Of a stretch of DNA of 8,441 nt, positions 1 through 6,580 are shown piece by piece (the first letter of the stretch is position 1; every line of letters starts with the position of its first letter). This DNA comes from Xanthobacteraceae bacterium (GTDB lineage: Bacteria > Pseudomonadota > Alphaproteobacteria > Rhizobiales > Xanthobacteraceae). Location: positions 1 through 8,441 of the forward strand of contig JASHVC010000301.1 of NCBI GenBank assembly GCA_030039655.1. Reading direction: 5' to 3'. A program made the position numbers and the translations under genes. The notes under the pieces were generated by a model, which worked only from the letters and a program-made list of their open reading frames with translations, ran no database searches and was not told where the DNA came from.

Positions 1-1142
1 TCGTTGACCAGGATGGCGTTGTTGGCGATGGCGCGGCGCACTTCGCCATTTGAGGCTGCAAGGCCGGCCTTCACGAATGCACTAAGTACGCCGATACCCG
101 CTTTGAGTTCGGCGCGAGGCAATTCCACCGTCGGCAGGCTGGTGCTGAGACCACCTTCCTCAAAAGTCGTGCGCGCGGTCGCGGCTGCTTCCTCGGCGGT
201 TTGGCGGCCGTGGACCAGGGCGGTTGCCTCGGTGGCCAGGACTTTCTTGGCCTCGTTGATCTCCGCGCCCTTGAGCGCGCCGAGACGTTCGATCTCGGGA
301 AGTGGCAGCACGGTGAACAGCTTCAAGAAGCGGTCAACGTCGGCATCTTCGGTGTTGCGCCAGTACTGCCAGTATTCGTAAGGGCTGACGAGGTCGGCAT
401 TGAGCCAAACCGCCCCGGCCGCGGTCTTGCCCATCTTGGCCCCCGATGACGTGGTGATCAGCGGCGAGGTCAGGGCAAAAAACTGGGCGCTGTGCTGGCG
501 CCGGCCGAGTTCGATGCCGTTGAGGATGTTCCCCCATTGATCGGAGCCGCCCATCTGTAGCACGCACCCGTAGCGCCGGAACAATTCGACGAAATCGTAG
601 GCCTGCAGGATCATGTAATTGAATTCGAGAAACGATAGCTCCTGCTCTCGATCAAGCCGCAGCTTCACCGAATCAAACGCGAGCATCCGGTTGATCGAAA
701 AATGCTGACCGATATCGCGCAGAAACTTGATGTAGGTTAGTCGGTTCAGCCAAGTGGCGTTGTTGGCCATAACCGCGTCCTTAGGACCATCGCCAAAGGT
801 CAGGAACTTCGCAAAGATTTTGCGAATCCCTTCCATATTCCTCTTGATCGTTCGATCGCTCAGAAGTCGGCGACCCTCGTCCTTGCCGGACGGGTCGCCG
901 ACGCGCGTCGTGCCGCCACCCATGAGTGCGATCGGCCGATGGCCGGTCTGCTGCAGCCAATACAGCATCATGATCGGCAACAGCGAGCCGACATGCAGCG
1001 AGGGAGCGGTGCAATCGAACCCAATGTAGGCGGTGATCTTCGACGAGCGTGCCAGTTCATCTAGGTCTTCGGGCTTCGAGACCTGGTGAATGAATCCCCG
1101 GCTGGCGAGGATATTGAGAAAGTCAGACTTGTACGTGCTCAT
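1..1142 (-). CDS. tyrS: Tyrosyl-tRNA synthetase, 3' end cut off by window edge
   Basis: This cytoplasmic class I aminoacyl-tRNA synthetase activates tyrosine with ATP and charges tRNA-Tyr. Translating the minus strand from the ATG at 1142-1140 gives 380 codons with no stop before the left edge. The family is usually about 400-420 residues, so only the last few dozen residues are missing. Visible landmarks are YIGFD near residue 39 (tyrosine pocket), the HIGH-type motif LHVG at 49-52, [13 protein letters not shown] at 75-87, YMILQAYDF at 176-184, GGSDQWGNI at 198-206, and the KMSKS-type loop KMGKT at 236-240. The S4 RNA-binding domain begins near 345. It is divergent from the phosphatase gene at 1378. 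The Shine-Dalgarno sequence upstream of the ATG is weak, but the N-terminus fits the family well. Identification is secure. Confidence 0.97.
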   Translation of the reverse strand, partial: MSTYKSDFLNILASRGFIHQVSKPEDLDELARSSKITAYIGFDCTAPSLHVGSLLPIMMLYWLQQTGHRPIALMGGGTTRVGDPSGKDEGRRLLSDRTIKRNMEGIRKIFAKFLTFGDGPKDAVMANNATWLNRLTYIKFLRDIGQHFSINRMLAFDSVKLRLDREQELSFLEFNYMILQAYDFVELFRRYGCVLQMGGSDQWGNILNGIELGRRQHSAQFFALTSPLITTSSGAKMGKTAAGAVWLNADLVSPYEYWQYWRNTEDADVDRFLKLFTVLPLPEIERLGALKGAEINEAKKVLATEATALVHGRQTAEEAAATARTTFEEGGLSTSLPTVELPRAELKAGIGVLSAFVKAGLAASNGEVRRAIANNAILVN

Positions 1143-1274
1143 GGCTGTTGCGCCGGCCGGACTACTGGGTGCCGCGGCGGCGCTGGTGTAACAGGTCCGG
1201 CGCGCGATTCAACCGCTGAACGTGTCATGTCGACCAGCGTCCTGGCAAAGCCGTAACACCACCGACGTAGATGT

Positions 1275-1300
1275 GCACTAGCAAGGCCAAAAACTAGTGC
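1275..1300. promoter_or_regulatory. Inverted repeat in divergent tyrS/phosphatase intergenic region
   Basis: GCACTAG at 1275-1281 is repeated as its exact reverse complement CTAGTGC at 1294-1300, separated by 12 bases. It lies in the 235-bp gap between two divergent genes, 78 bp before the phosphatase start and 133 bp before the tyrS start. That placement would suit an operator, and the size (26 bp) is compatible with a dimeric regulator. No regulator is identified. The remainder of 1143-1377 shows no gene. Confidence 0.35.
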
Positions 1301-1362
1301 TCTGCATTTTTGGCGCCGCTGTGGGCTCGGCGAAAGCCGGGCTATCGTGCCGGAGCTCGATC

Positions 1363-1373
1363 GAGGGGAAGGG
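1363..1373 (+). promoter_or_regulatory. Ribosome binding site fixing the phosphatase start
   Basis: The purine-rich stretch GAGGGGAAGGG ends 4 bases before the ATG at 1378. It favours that start over the in-frame GTG at 1297, which would put 27 poorly hydrophobic residues before the signal peptide. Confidence 0.6.
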
Positions 1374-1377
1374 TCCC

Positions 1378-2919
1378 ATGGTGTATCGGAAATTTGCAAT
1401 CATGGCCGTGGCGGCGGCCGTCGCCTTAGCCTTGTCGCCGCGCGCCGCCGAGGCACAAAGCAGCCCGCCGCCCTGTGTCTTACGAAGTTTGCCCCCGGTC
1501 AGCGTTTTGAGCGATGCCGATAAGGCATCGCTGTGCGTCTTGCAGGGGCTGGCTCCGGTTAGCGCATTGAACAATACCGCCGCCGGCAAGGCGGCATTGG
1601 AAAGAAACCTTGTCGCCACCGGTGAGATTCAGCATGGCGCCGTTCACCGGCCGACCCTGTTGCCGTTCCCAAAACAACAGCAACAAGCGCTACGCGACGC
1701 CTACATCACTGGCAACAACGCCTACGGGCTGGCCGATGGTCTCGGCACCAGGCTCGGCGACGCCTACCAAGCGTTGACGGGGTGCGAGAGCAGCGACGAT
1801 GGCGGCAGGACAACAAATTGCAAGAACAATATTACCGATGCGGTCGGTGACTTGATCGCCTACGCCAACGCGACTACAGGCGCCGACTCTACGTTGGGCA
1901 AATATTTCTTTGCCAATGAAACAATCGACGGCAAGACGCCGGCGTCTCCTGAGGCAAAAGCCATACTCACGACTATAAAGGGCACCGCGGATATCTTTGG
2001 CAAAGCTTACCGCTTGCCGGCCGGCGGCCCAGCTGCTGACGCCTACGGCAACTCCCGTCCGTTTCAAACCCAGTCGAATCTATATGCAGTCCATGGAAAG
2101 GACTTCTTCCGCGTTCGCTCTGGTAGTATCGCGTATCTGTTCGGCCCGACGCAGAATTTGGTCGACAGTCCGTCTTATCCCAGCGGCCACACCACATACG
2201 GCTATACGGAAGCGTTGCTGCTCGCGCTTCTCGTGCCGGAGCGCTATCCGCAGATGATCGCGCGCGCCGCCGAATACGGTGACGACCGCATTATTCTCGG
2301 CGCCCATTACGCCATGGACGTACTGGCCGGCCGTACGCTCGCCACATACGAAATGGCGCAGCTTCTCGCTAACACCGCTGGTTTTGTCGGGGTTCCTCGC
2401 AAGGGAGTGACAATCAGCGACTTCCGCGCCGCATTGCTGGCCGCCAAGCCGGATGCGATCGCGGCGCTCAAGACCGGCTGCGGCGGCAGCATTGCGGCCT
2501 GCGCTGCGCAAGACCAAAGTCGTTTTGCCAACCCGGCGCGGAATTGGGCCTTTTATCAGGCGACCCGAACGTACGGCCTGCCGACGGTTTTCGAACAGAA
2601 CGTTGGCCGAACCGAAGATGTCGGCCAATTGGCGCCGGAAGCGGGATACCTTCTCACCACGGCTTTCCCCTACCTGACCTTGGCCCGGGCCAACGACATC
2701 CTGACCGAGACCGAGGGGCCGGGCGGCGGCTTCCTCGATGACGGTTCGGCCTTCGGCGTCTATTCCCGGTTGGATCTTTATCGCGGTGCCGAGAAAGCTA
2801 TTGCTGAAAACCGCGCAGCCACCGAAAAGGAGCTGCGGCACAAAGTTCAAAGGAACGTGAGGCGCACTCATCCGTCGCAGCGGCGGAGTCGGAATTTCCT
2901 GCCGCGTCCGTCAGGTTGA
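1378..2919 (+). CDS. Secreted PAP2-family acid phosphatase
   Basis: Predicted periplasmic phosphatase of the PAP2 / class A acid phosphatase superfamily, 513 residues, hydrolysing phosphomonoesters of unknown identity. A signal peptide is clear: a short basic start, the hydrophobic run IMAVAAAVALAL at 8-19 and a likely cleavage after AEA near residue 26. Active-site motifs are RPF at 227-229, PSGH at 268-271 and R304-X5-H310-X3-D314, matching the second and third PAP2 signatures. The lysine that normally lies seven residues before the RP arginine is not in register (Ala220). Six cysteines (33, 53, 136, 148, 368, 375) could form disulphides in the periplasm. Residues 33-64 contain a 20-residue tandem repeat starting CVLxxLxPVSxL. 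The last 27 residues are unusually Arg-rich. The gene runs in the same direction as the lpxD cassette 92 bp downstream. The superfamily is certain; the substrate is unknown. Confidence 0.88.
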   Translation: MVYRKFAIMAVAAAVALALSPRAAEAQSSPPPCVLRSLPPVSVLSDADKASLCVLQGLAPVSALNNTAAGKAALERNLVATGEIQHGAVHRPTLLPFPKQQQQALRDAYITGNNAYGLADGLGTRLGDAYQALTGCESSDDGGRTTNCKNNITDAVGDLIAYANATTGADSTLGKYFFANETIDGKTPASPEAKAILTTIKGTADIFGKAYRLPAGGPAADAYGNSRPFQTQSNLYAVHGKDFFRVRSGSIAYLFGPTQNLVDSPSYPSGHTTYGYTEALLLALLVPERYPQMIARAAEYGDDRIILGAHYAMDVLAGRTLATYEMAQLLANTAGFVGVPRKGVTISDFRAALLAAKPDAIAALKTGCGGSIAACAAQDQSRFANPARNWAFYQATRTYGLPTVFEQNVGRTEDVGQLAPEAGYLLTTAFPYLTLARANDILTETEGPGGGFLDDGSAFGVYSRLDLYRGAEKAIAENRAATEKELRHKVQRNVRRTHPSQRRSRNFLPRPSG

Positions 2920-3011
2920 TTTCATGCGCGTTCTAGCGCAGGTTCAGCGCAACGTCGTCGCGCCTCTATCTTAAGAAACGCAAATATCTGTCGAGAATCT
3001 CAAGAAAATTC

Positions 3012-4076
3012 ATGCTGACGAGAGACATTGCGCAGGCGCTCGCTGCTCACCTAGACGGCGACGGAGGGATTGATATCGACCGCCTAGTGCATCCTGCGTG
3101 CGCTGAGCGGCCGTCCGACCTTGCGGTGGCCATGAGTGGCGAAGCCGCCGCCACGCTCCCGCGGAGCAAGGCGCGGGCGGTGGTGGTCTCTGCGGCACAT
3201 CCTGTGGAATCAGGTTCATTTTCAGCGATCATTGCGGTGGGCGAAACACGGATGGCGCTGGCCAAGCTCACGGCGCTATTCGATCCGGGCCCGTCGCCCA
3301 ACAAAGGGATTCATCCAACAGCGGTGGTGGCGGCGGACGCCAAACTCGGCGAAGGCATCAATATCGGCGCCTATACGGTAATCGGGCCGCGCAGCCGGAT
3401 TGGCACCGGCACAACGATCATGCCGCATGTTACGATCGGCGCCGACGTTACCATCGGGGATCACGGGTTGCTTTATTCCGGTGTGCGCATCGGCCACGGC
3501 TGCGCCATCGGCGACCGCGTCATTATCCACGGCAACGCCGTCATCGGTGCTGACGGTTTCAGTTTCGCTCCCGACCTGATGTCGGCCACGGCCTTCACGG
3601 CCGGCGTGAAGGTGACGCGGGTGCATTCGCTCGGAAACGTCCTCATCGGCGACGACGTCGAGATCGGCGCCTGCACCACCATCGACCGCGCCACCCTCGA
3701 ATCAACCCGTATCGGCCGCGGCACCAAGATCGATAACCACGTGCATATCGGCCATAACGTCATTATTGGCGAAAGCTGCATTCTCTGCGGCATGGTGGGT
3801 ATTTCGGGCAGCGTCGTTCTTGGCGACCGGGTGCGGCTTGGCGGCGGGGTCGGCATCGGCGATCATCTGCGCATCGGCGATCAGGCGGTGGTGGCCGCCG
3901 GCTCAGGGGTGGGCACCAACGTGGCGGCGGGCGCTTTCGTATCGGGCTATCCGGCGTTGCCCCACCAGCGTCAGATCGAACAGCAGCTTTACCTTGGGCG
4001 GCAGAAACGGCTTCATGATAAGGTTGAGGACATGGCGGCGCGACTAGACGCCATGGAAAGGGCGATCAAGAAGTGA
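3012..4076 (+). CDS. lpxD: LpxD-family UDP-3-O-acylglucosamine N-acyltransferase (probable paralog)
   Basis: In the known family this cytoplasmic enzyme moves a 3-hydroxyacyl chain from acyl-ACP to the 2-amino group of UDP-3-O-acyl-glucosamine, the third lipid A step. The 354-residue product has an N-terminal uridine-binding-type domain (about 1-98), then a left-handed beta-helix of hexapeptide repeats from about 100 to 310. It carries LpxD hallmarks: [10 protein letters not shown] at 179-188, [17 protein letters not shown] at 213-229 and [11 protein letters not shown] at 239-249. His248 aligns with the catalytic histidine of E. coli LpxD (His239). The C-terminal helix [15 protein letters not shown] resembles the E. 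coli tail that contacts ACP. Length is slightly above E. coli LpxD (341). It is not next to bamA, fabZ or lpxA as the standard copy usually is, so I infer a second copy. The ribosome site before the ATG is weak. The acp gene begins 13 bp after its stop. A different sugar acceptor is possible. Confidence 0.9.
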   Translation: MLTRDIAQALAAHLDGDGGIDIDRLVHPACAERPSDLAVAMSGEAAATLPRSKARAVVVSAAHPVESGSFSAIIAVGETRMALAKLTALFDPGPSPNKGIHPTAVVAADAKLGEGINIGAYTVIGPRSRIGTGTTIMPHVTIGADVTIGDHGLLYSGVRIGHGCAIGDRVIIHGNAVIGADGFSFAPDLMSATAFTAGVKVTRVHSLGNVLIGDDVEIGACTTIDRATLESTRIGRGTKIDNHVHIGHNVIIGESCILCGMVGISGSVVLGDRVRLGGGVGIGDHLRIGDQAVVAAGSGVGTNVAAGAFVSGYPALPHQRQIEQQLYLGRQKRLHDKVEDMAARLDAMERAIKK

Positions 4077-4089
4077 TGGGGCGGGCGCC

Positions 4090-4350
4090 ATGAGTGATGT
4101 GGCAAGCGATGTGATTGCGATCATCGCCAAAAAGAAGCGGGTCGATAAGCCGACGGTCGAGGTCTCCGACCGTCTTGAGTCTTTGGGGCTCGAGTCGCTC
4201 GACGCCGTGGAAATGATTTTCGACCTGGAAGAAAAGTTCGATATTCAGATTCCCTACAACGCCAATACCAACAACCCGCGCACCGAATTTGAAACCGTTG
4301 CCGACGTCGTAAAGGCCGTCCAAATATTAGTTGACGAGAAGAAGTCCTAG
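4090..4350 (+). CDS. Specialised acyl carrier protein
   Basis: Small 86-residue acyl carrier protein that would hold growing or finished acyl chains on a phosphopantetheine arm. The attachment serine is Ser36 in GLESLDAVEMIF. The usual DSL is ESL here. The helix following it and the LEEKFDIQIP segment (46-55) are typical of ACPs. After IP there is a long Asn-rich loop (YNANTNNPRTEFE, 56-68), roughly five residues longer than in E. coli AcpP, before TVADVVKAV. The N-terminal part is unusually basic (KKKR at 14-17). The ribosome site, a GATGGGGCGGG stretch, overlaps the lpxD stop codon. The neighbouring acyltransferase and condensing enzyme suggest a dedicated carrier, not the housekeeping AcpP. 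It is not an obvious AcpXL, which carries a DSLD motif. Function as an ACP is secure; its acyl cargo is unknown. Confidence 0.9.
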   Translation: MSDVASDVIAIIAKKKRVDKPTVEVSDRLESLGLESLDAVEMIFDLEEKFDIQIPYNANTNNPRTEFETVADVVKAVQILVDEKKS

Positions 4351-4354
4351 CCCC

Positions 4355-5569
4355 GTGAGCCGTGTCGTCGTAACTGGCCTCGGTGCCGTCACTCCGCTTG
4401 GCCACACCGTTGCTTCCTACTGGGAAAACCTGAAGGCCGGCGTGAGCGGGCTGGGCCCAGTTACGCTTGCGCCGACCCCCGAGGAGCTGACGCAGAAGGT
4501 CGCAGCGGAGGTCAAAGCCTTCGAGCCGCTCAAACACTTTCCCGAACGCCAACTGTCGACTCTCGATCGTGTTTCGCAATTCGCCGTCGTGGCCGCGCGC
4601 GAGGCCATCGCGCAGTCCGGCATCACGTTCGACATGCCGCTCTCGGTGCGCACCGCAACCATCGTGGGCACTGGCGCTGGCGGTCTGACTACCCAGGATG
4701 ACAGCTTCCGCCGTATCTATCTGGAAAAGCGGGCGCGCGTGTTCCCGCTCACGATCCCCAAGCTCATGGCCAACGCGCCGGCGAGCCAGATCTCCATGGC
4801 GTGTGGTTTGCGCGGGCCGGCTTTTGTGGTCGCGAGTGCTTGTGCCTCCGCGACACACGCCATCGGCATCGCTTTCCACATGGTGCGCGCGGGTTCGGTC
4901 GATTGCGCGGTGACCGGCGGCGCTGAAGCCTGCGTCACCTTCGGCACCCTGCGCGGCTGGGAAGCCATGCGGGTCATGTCTCCCGACGTCTGCCGGCCGT
5001 TCTCCAAGGACCGCATGGGCCTGATCCTGGGGGAGGGCGCCGCCATGATGGTGCTCGAGCCGCTTGAACGCGCTCAGGCCCGCGGCGCCGAAATTCTTGG
5101 CGAGATTGTCGGTTTCGGTATGAGCGCGGACGCCGCCGACCTCACGGCGCCCGACCAGGGCGGCATGGTCCGCGCCATGCAAGCCGCGTTCGCGGACGCG
5201 AACTTGGCGCCGCAGGACATCCAATACGTCAATGCCCACGGCACCGGTACCGCCGCCAATGATGAGACCGAGACGAAGGCGTTGCATGAGGCCTTCGGGC
5301 CGCATGCGAGGAAGCTCGCGGTCTCGTCGACGAAGTCCATGGTCGGCCATGCGCTGGGCGCCGCCGGCGCCCTCGAATTGGTGGCCACATTGCTGGCGAT
5401 GCGCGAAAGCATCGTGCCGCCGACCATCGGCTATCTGGGGCCCGATCCGGCCTGCGATCTCGATTACGTGCCGAACACGGCGCGCAAGATGCCGATCGAC
5501 GTCGCAGTCTCGAACTCATTCGCCTTCGGCGGGCTCAATGCCGTGCTGGCGGTGAAAAAGCTTTCTTAG
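4355..5569 (+). CDS. fabF: Beta-ketoacyl-ACP synthase II (FabF type)
   Basis: Cytoplasmic condensing enzyme that extends an acyl chain by two carbons using malonyl-ACP. From the GTG at 4355 the product is 404 residues, close to E. coli FabF, and starts with MSRVVVTGLGAVTPLG, the usual family beginning. An upstream in-frame TTG at 4331 would overlap acp and add eight atypical residues, so GTG is preferred; GAGAAGAAG at 4336-4344 can serve as ribosome site. The catalytic triad is complete: Cys163 in SACAS, His295 in NAHGTGT and His332 in STKSMVGHALGAAGALE, with Lys327 nearby. The C-terminal loop reads NSFAFGG where FabF usually has NSFGFGG. Only four bases separate it from acp, so the two are probably co-transcribed and translationally coupled. 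It may be dedicated to the neighbouring ACP. Enzyme class is secure; chain-length preference cannot be read from sequence. Confidence 0.94.
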   Translation: MSRVVVTGLGAVTPLGHTVASYWENLKAGVSGLGPVTLAPTPEELTQKVAAEVKAFEPLKHFPERQLSTLDRVSQFAVVAAREAIAQSGITFDMPLSVRTATIVGTGAGGLTTQDDSFRRIYLEKRARVFPLTIPKLMANAPASQISMACGLRGPAFVVASACASATHAIGIAFHMVRAGSVDCAVTGGAEACVTFGTLRGWEAMRVMSPDVCRPFSKDRMGLILGEGAAMMVLEPLERAQARGAEILGEIVGFGMSADAADLTAPDQGGMVRAMQAAFADANLAPQDIQYVNAHGTGTAANDETETKALHEAFGPHARKLAVSSTKSMVGHALGAAGALELVATLLAMRESIVPPTIGYLGPDPACDLDYVPNTARKMPIDVAVSNSFAFGGLNAVLAVKKLS

Positions 5570-5696
5570 AGGGTGATCCGGAAAAACCTCCCTCAGACCT
5601 GATCTGCGATGCTAATCGGCTTTTTCGGGACCATCGGGCCCCATCAGACAAGAGCGTGCACCGATCATGATGGCCAAGGTTCGCTATGCCCGACTT

Positions 5697-5726
5697 CGGA
5701 CATCGAGCGGACAGTAACGATGTCCG
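5697..5726. repeat. Perfect 9-bp inverted repeat, 12-base loop
   Basis: CGGACATCG at 5697-5705 pairs exactly with CGATGTCCG at 5718-5726. The loop repeats part of the arm (CGGACA). There is no T-run after it, so it is unlikely to be a terminator. It may be a protein-binding dyad or a remnant of a dispersed intergenic repeat. Confidence 0.55.
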
Positions 5727-5820
5727 CTTGGTGCCATTCGCGACCGATTGCACCGCGGCAAAATTTACGAGCTAGGCGCGGGGAGAGGCAAGTCACTAGT
5801 CTGCGAGCCGCTCTGTCGTG

Positions 5821-5862
5821 CAGGGCCATCGCAGTCAATGTCGCTGTTGCGGAACGGCCCTG
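5821..5862. repeat. Compound stem-loop, CAGGGCC/GGCCCTG outer arms
   Basis: CAGGGCC at 5821-5827 is exactly complementary to GGCCCTG at 5856-5862. Inside it, TCGCAG (5829-5834) can pair with TTGCGG (5847-5852), including two G-T pairs. The result is a two-tier hairpin with a small internal bulge. No T-run follows directly. It may be a structured RNA element or a decayed palindromic repeat. Confidence 0.4.
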
Positions 5863-5917
5863 GAGCATATGCCCCTTACAGCAAATTTTCCTCTTCTCCC
5901 TGCGCCTTTCCCAAGAA

Positions 5918-5946
5918 TTGACATTTTGCTCACTGACTCTTTGAAA
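5918..5946 (+). promoter_or_regulatory. Candidate sigma-70 promoter for the HTH gene
   Basis: A perfect -35 hexamer TTGACA (5918-5923) is followed after 17 bases by TTGAAA (5941-5946), a poor but correctly spaced -10. The HTH gene starts 34 bases further on. Alphaproteobacterial -10 boxes are often degenerate, so this is plausible. Confidence 0.4.
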
Positions 5947-5980
5947 CGCACAAGCTGTGGCTCTACCGCGGAGTGGGTGA

Positions 5981-6337
5981 ATGCCTCGTCGCGTGTTCAC
6001 GCCGGCGGTGATCAAAGCCATTCGCCAGCTGGTTAGCCAGGGAAAATCGGCTTCGGAGATCGCGGCGATAATCGGTTCGACACCCGCGAGCGTCCGGGTC
6101 AGGTGTTGCCAACTCAAGATTCAGCTGCCGCCACGAGGGCGCTCCAGTTTGGTGCCGGGTCTTCCTCGACACGACAACCAAGGCAAGCTCGTCGTGTACA
6201 TGCGCGCGGATGATTACGCCGCTTTGGAGCGAAGAGCGGCGCAAATGCACAAATCGCCGGCCCAACTTGCCGGGATGCTCCTGGAGGCGGTCGTCAGCGC
6301 CGACATCGTCGACGCAGTCCTCGATGACCACCAATAA
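5981..6337 (+). CDS. Small protein with HTH half and ribbon-helix-helix-like half
   Basis: Hypothetical DNA-binding protein of 118 residues; I do not recognise a named family for the whole chain. Residues 8-46 look like a helix-turn-helix of the GcrA/Myb-like kind, with a first helix (VIKAIRQLVSQGKS), a second (ASEIAAIIG) and a recognition helix (TPASVRVRCCQLK). A proline- and arginine-rich linker (50-68) leads to a strand-helix-helix segment: KLVVYMR at 69-75, DDYAALERRAAQM at 77-89 and SPAQLAGMLLEAVV at 92-105. This resembles the MetJ/CopG fold. The start is supported by GGAG at 5970-5973 and by the promoter candidate upstream. It stands alone, 411 bp after fabF, and its stop overlaps a possible broken downstream gene. 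A transcriptional regulator is the most likely role, but no target is evident. Confidence 0.72.
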   Translation: MPRRVFTPAVIKAIRQLVSQGKSASEIAAIIGSTPASVRVRCCQLKIQLPPRGRSSLVPGLPRHDNQGKLVVYMRADDYAALERRAAQMHKSPAQLAGMLLEAVVSADIVDAVLDDHQ

Positions 6338-6580
6338 ACTGACCTCTTTCGGCGCTTGATCGCGCAACCTCCGGCAAAGAACGAGCCGTCAGCGATGTCG
6401 GCTATTAGTCCGGTCGCGCCAAATGTGGTCAGTGCGCCTGGAGACGTTCGGTGCCAAGAACGGAAGTGAGCAGAAGCAGCAAAAGATGATGATCTCTCGT
6501 CGGCGAGTACCGCCGCCCGGAAGGGCAAGGCCGACAATCGTGCGAAGTCCATCATGATTTCAGCCGTGCCTATAGAGTAG
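6324..6580 (+). pseudogene. Possible frame-broken small gene
   Basis: An ATG at 6324 overlaps the end of the HTH gene and reads MTTNKLTSFGA before a TGA at 6357. In another frame an open stretch from 6338 to a TGA at 6467 reads LIAQPPAKNEPSAMSAISP and onward. After that TGA, the same frame continues to the TAG at 6578 with AEAAKDDDLSSASTAARKGK and a further basic stretch. The composition (Ala, Lys, Ser, Pro; few rare residues) looks like a disordered small protein and not like random DNA. I infer a small gene of about 80 residues broken by one frameshift and one nonsense change. It could also be chance open frame. No homolog can be named. Confidence 0.3.
6390..6405 (+). repeat. 16-bp direct repeat, copy 1
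   Basis: CAGCGATGTCGGCTAT occurs here, just beyond the 3' end of the outer-membrane barrel gene, and again identically at 7671-7686 beyond its 5' end. The short motif AAAGAA also precedes both copies at similar distance. Confidence 0.6.

Larger units (their letters stand above)
5570..5980. other. 411-bp intergenic region without a convincing gene
   Basis: No reading frame here has coding character. A 111-codon plus-strand frame at 5609-5944 has an irregular Ser/Arg/Cys-rich product and no ribosome site. The region begins with GATCCGGAAAA (5575-5585), which resembles the core of palindromic intergenic repeats that I recall from rhizobial genomes. It also contains the two stem-loops and the promoter listed separately. 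No strong Rho-independent terminator follows fabF: the only candidate is GAGGG (5569-5573) with CCCTC (5590-5594), lacking a T-run. Confidence 0.6.

Noticed and set aside
1297..1377. Upstream GTG start for the phosphatase
   Set aside because: It would add 27 residues before a well-formed signal peptide; the ATG at 1378 has a strong ribosome site.
2080..2871. Minus-strand open frame of 263 codons opposite the phosphatase
   Set aside because: The product has no recognisable domain, and the plus strand has signal peptide and PAP2 motifs.
4121..5350. Long minus-strand open frame of 409 codons opposite acp and fabF
   Set aside because: It is a shadow of GC-rich codon periodicity. The product is Arg/His-rich with no recognisable motif, whereas the opposite strand encodes two clear enzymes.
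5569..5594. Possible terminator GAGGG/CCCTC after fabF
   Set aside because: Only five pairs, a 16-base loop and no T-run; too weak to annotate.
5609..5944. Plus-strand 111-codon frame after fabF
   Set aside because: No ribosome site, odd composition, and it spans the hairpins; probably non-coding.
5665..6117. Minus-strand 150-codon frame
   Set aside because: It overlaps the HTH gene start and its promoter on the other strand and shows no family motif.
6214..6555. Minus-strand 113-codon frame across the HTH gene end
   Set aside because: It covers the recognised HTH/RHH C-terminus and lacks family features; likely a shadow.
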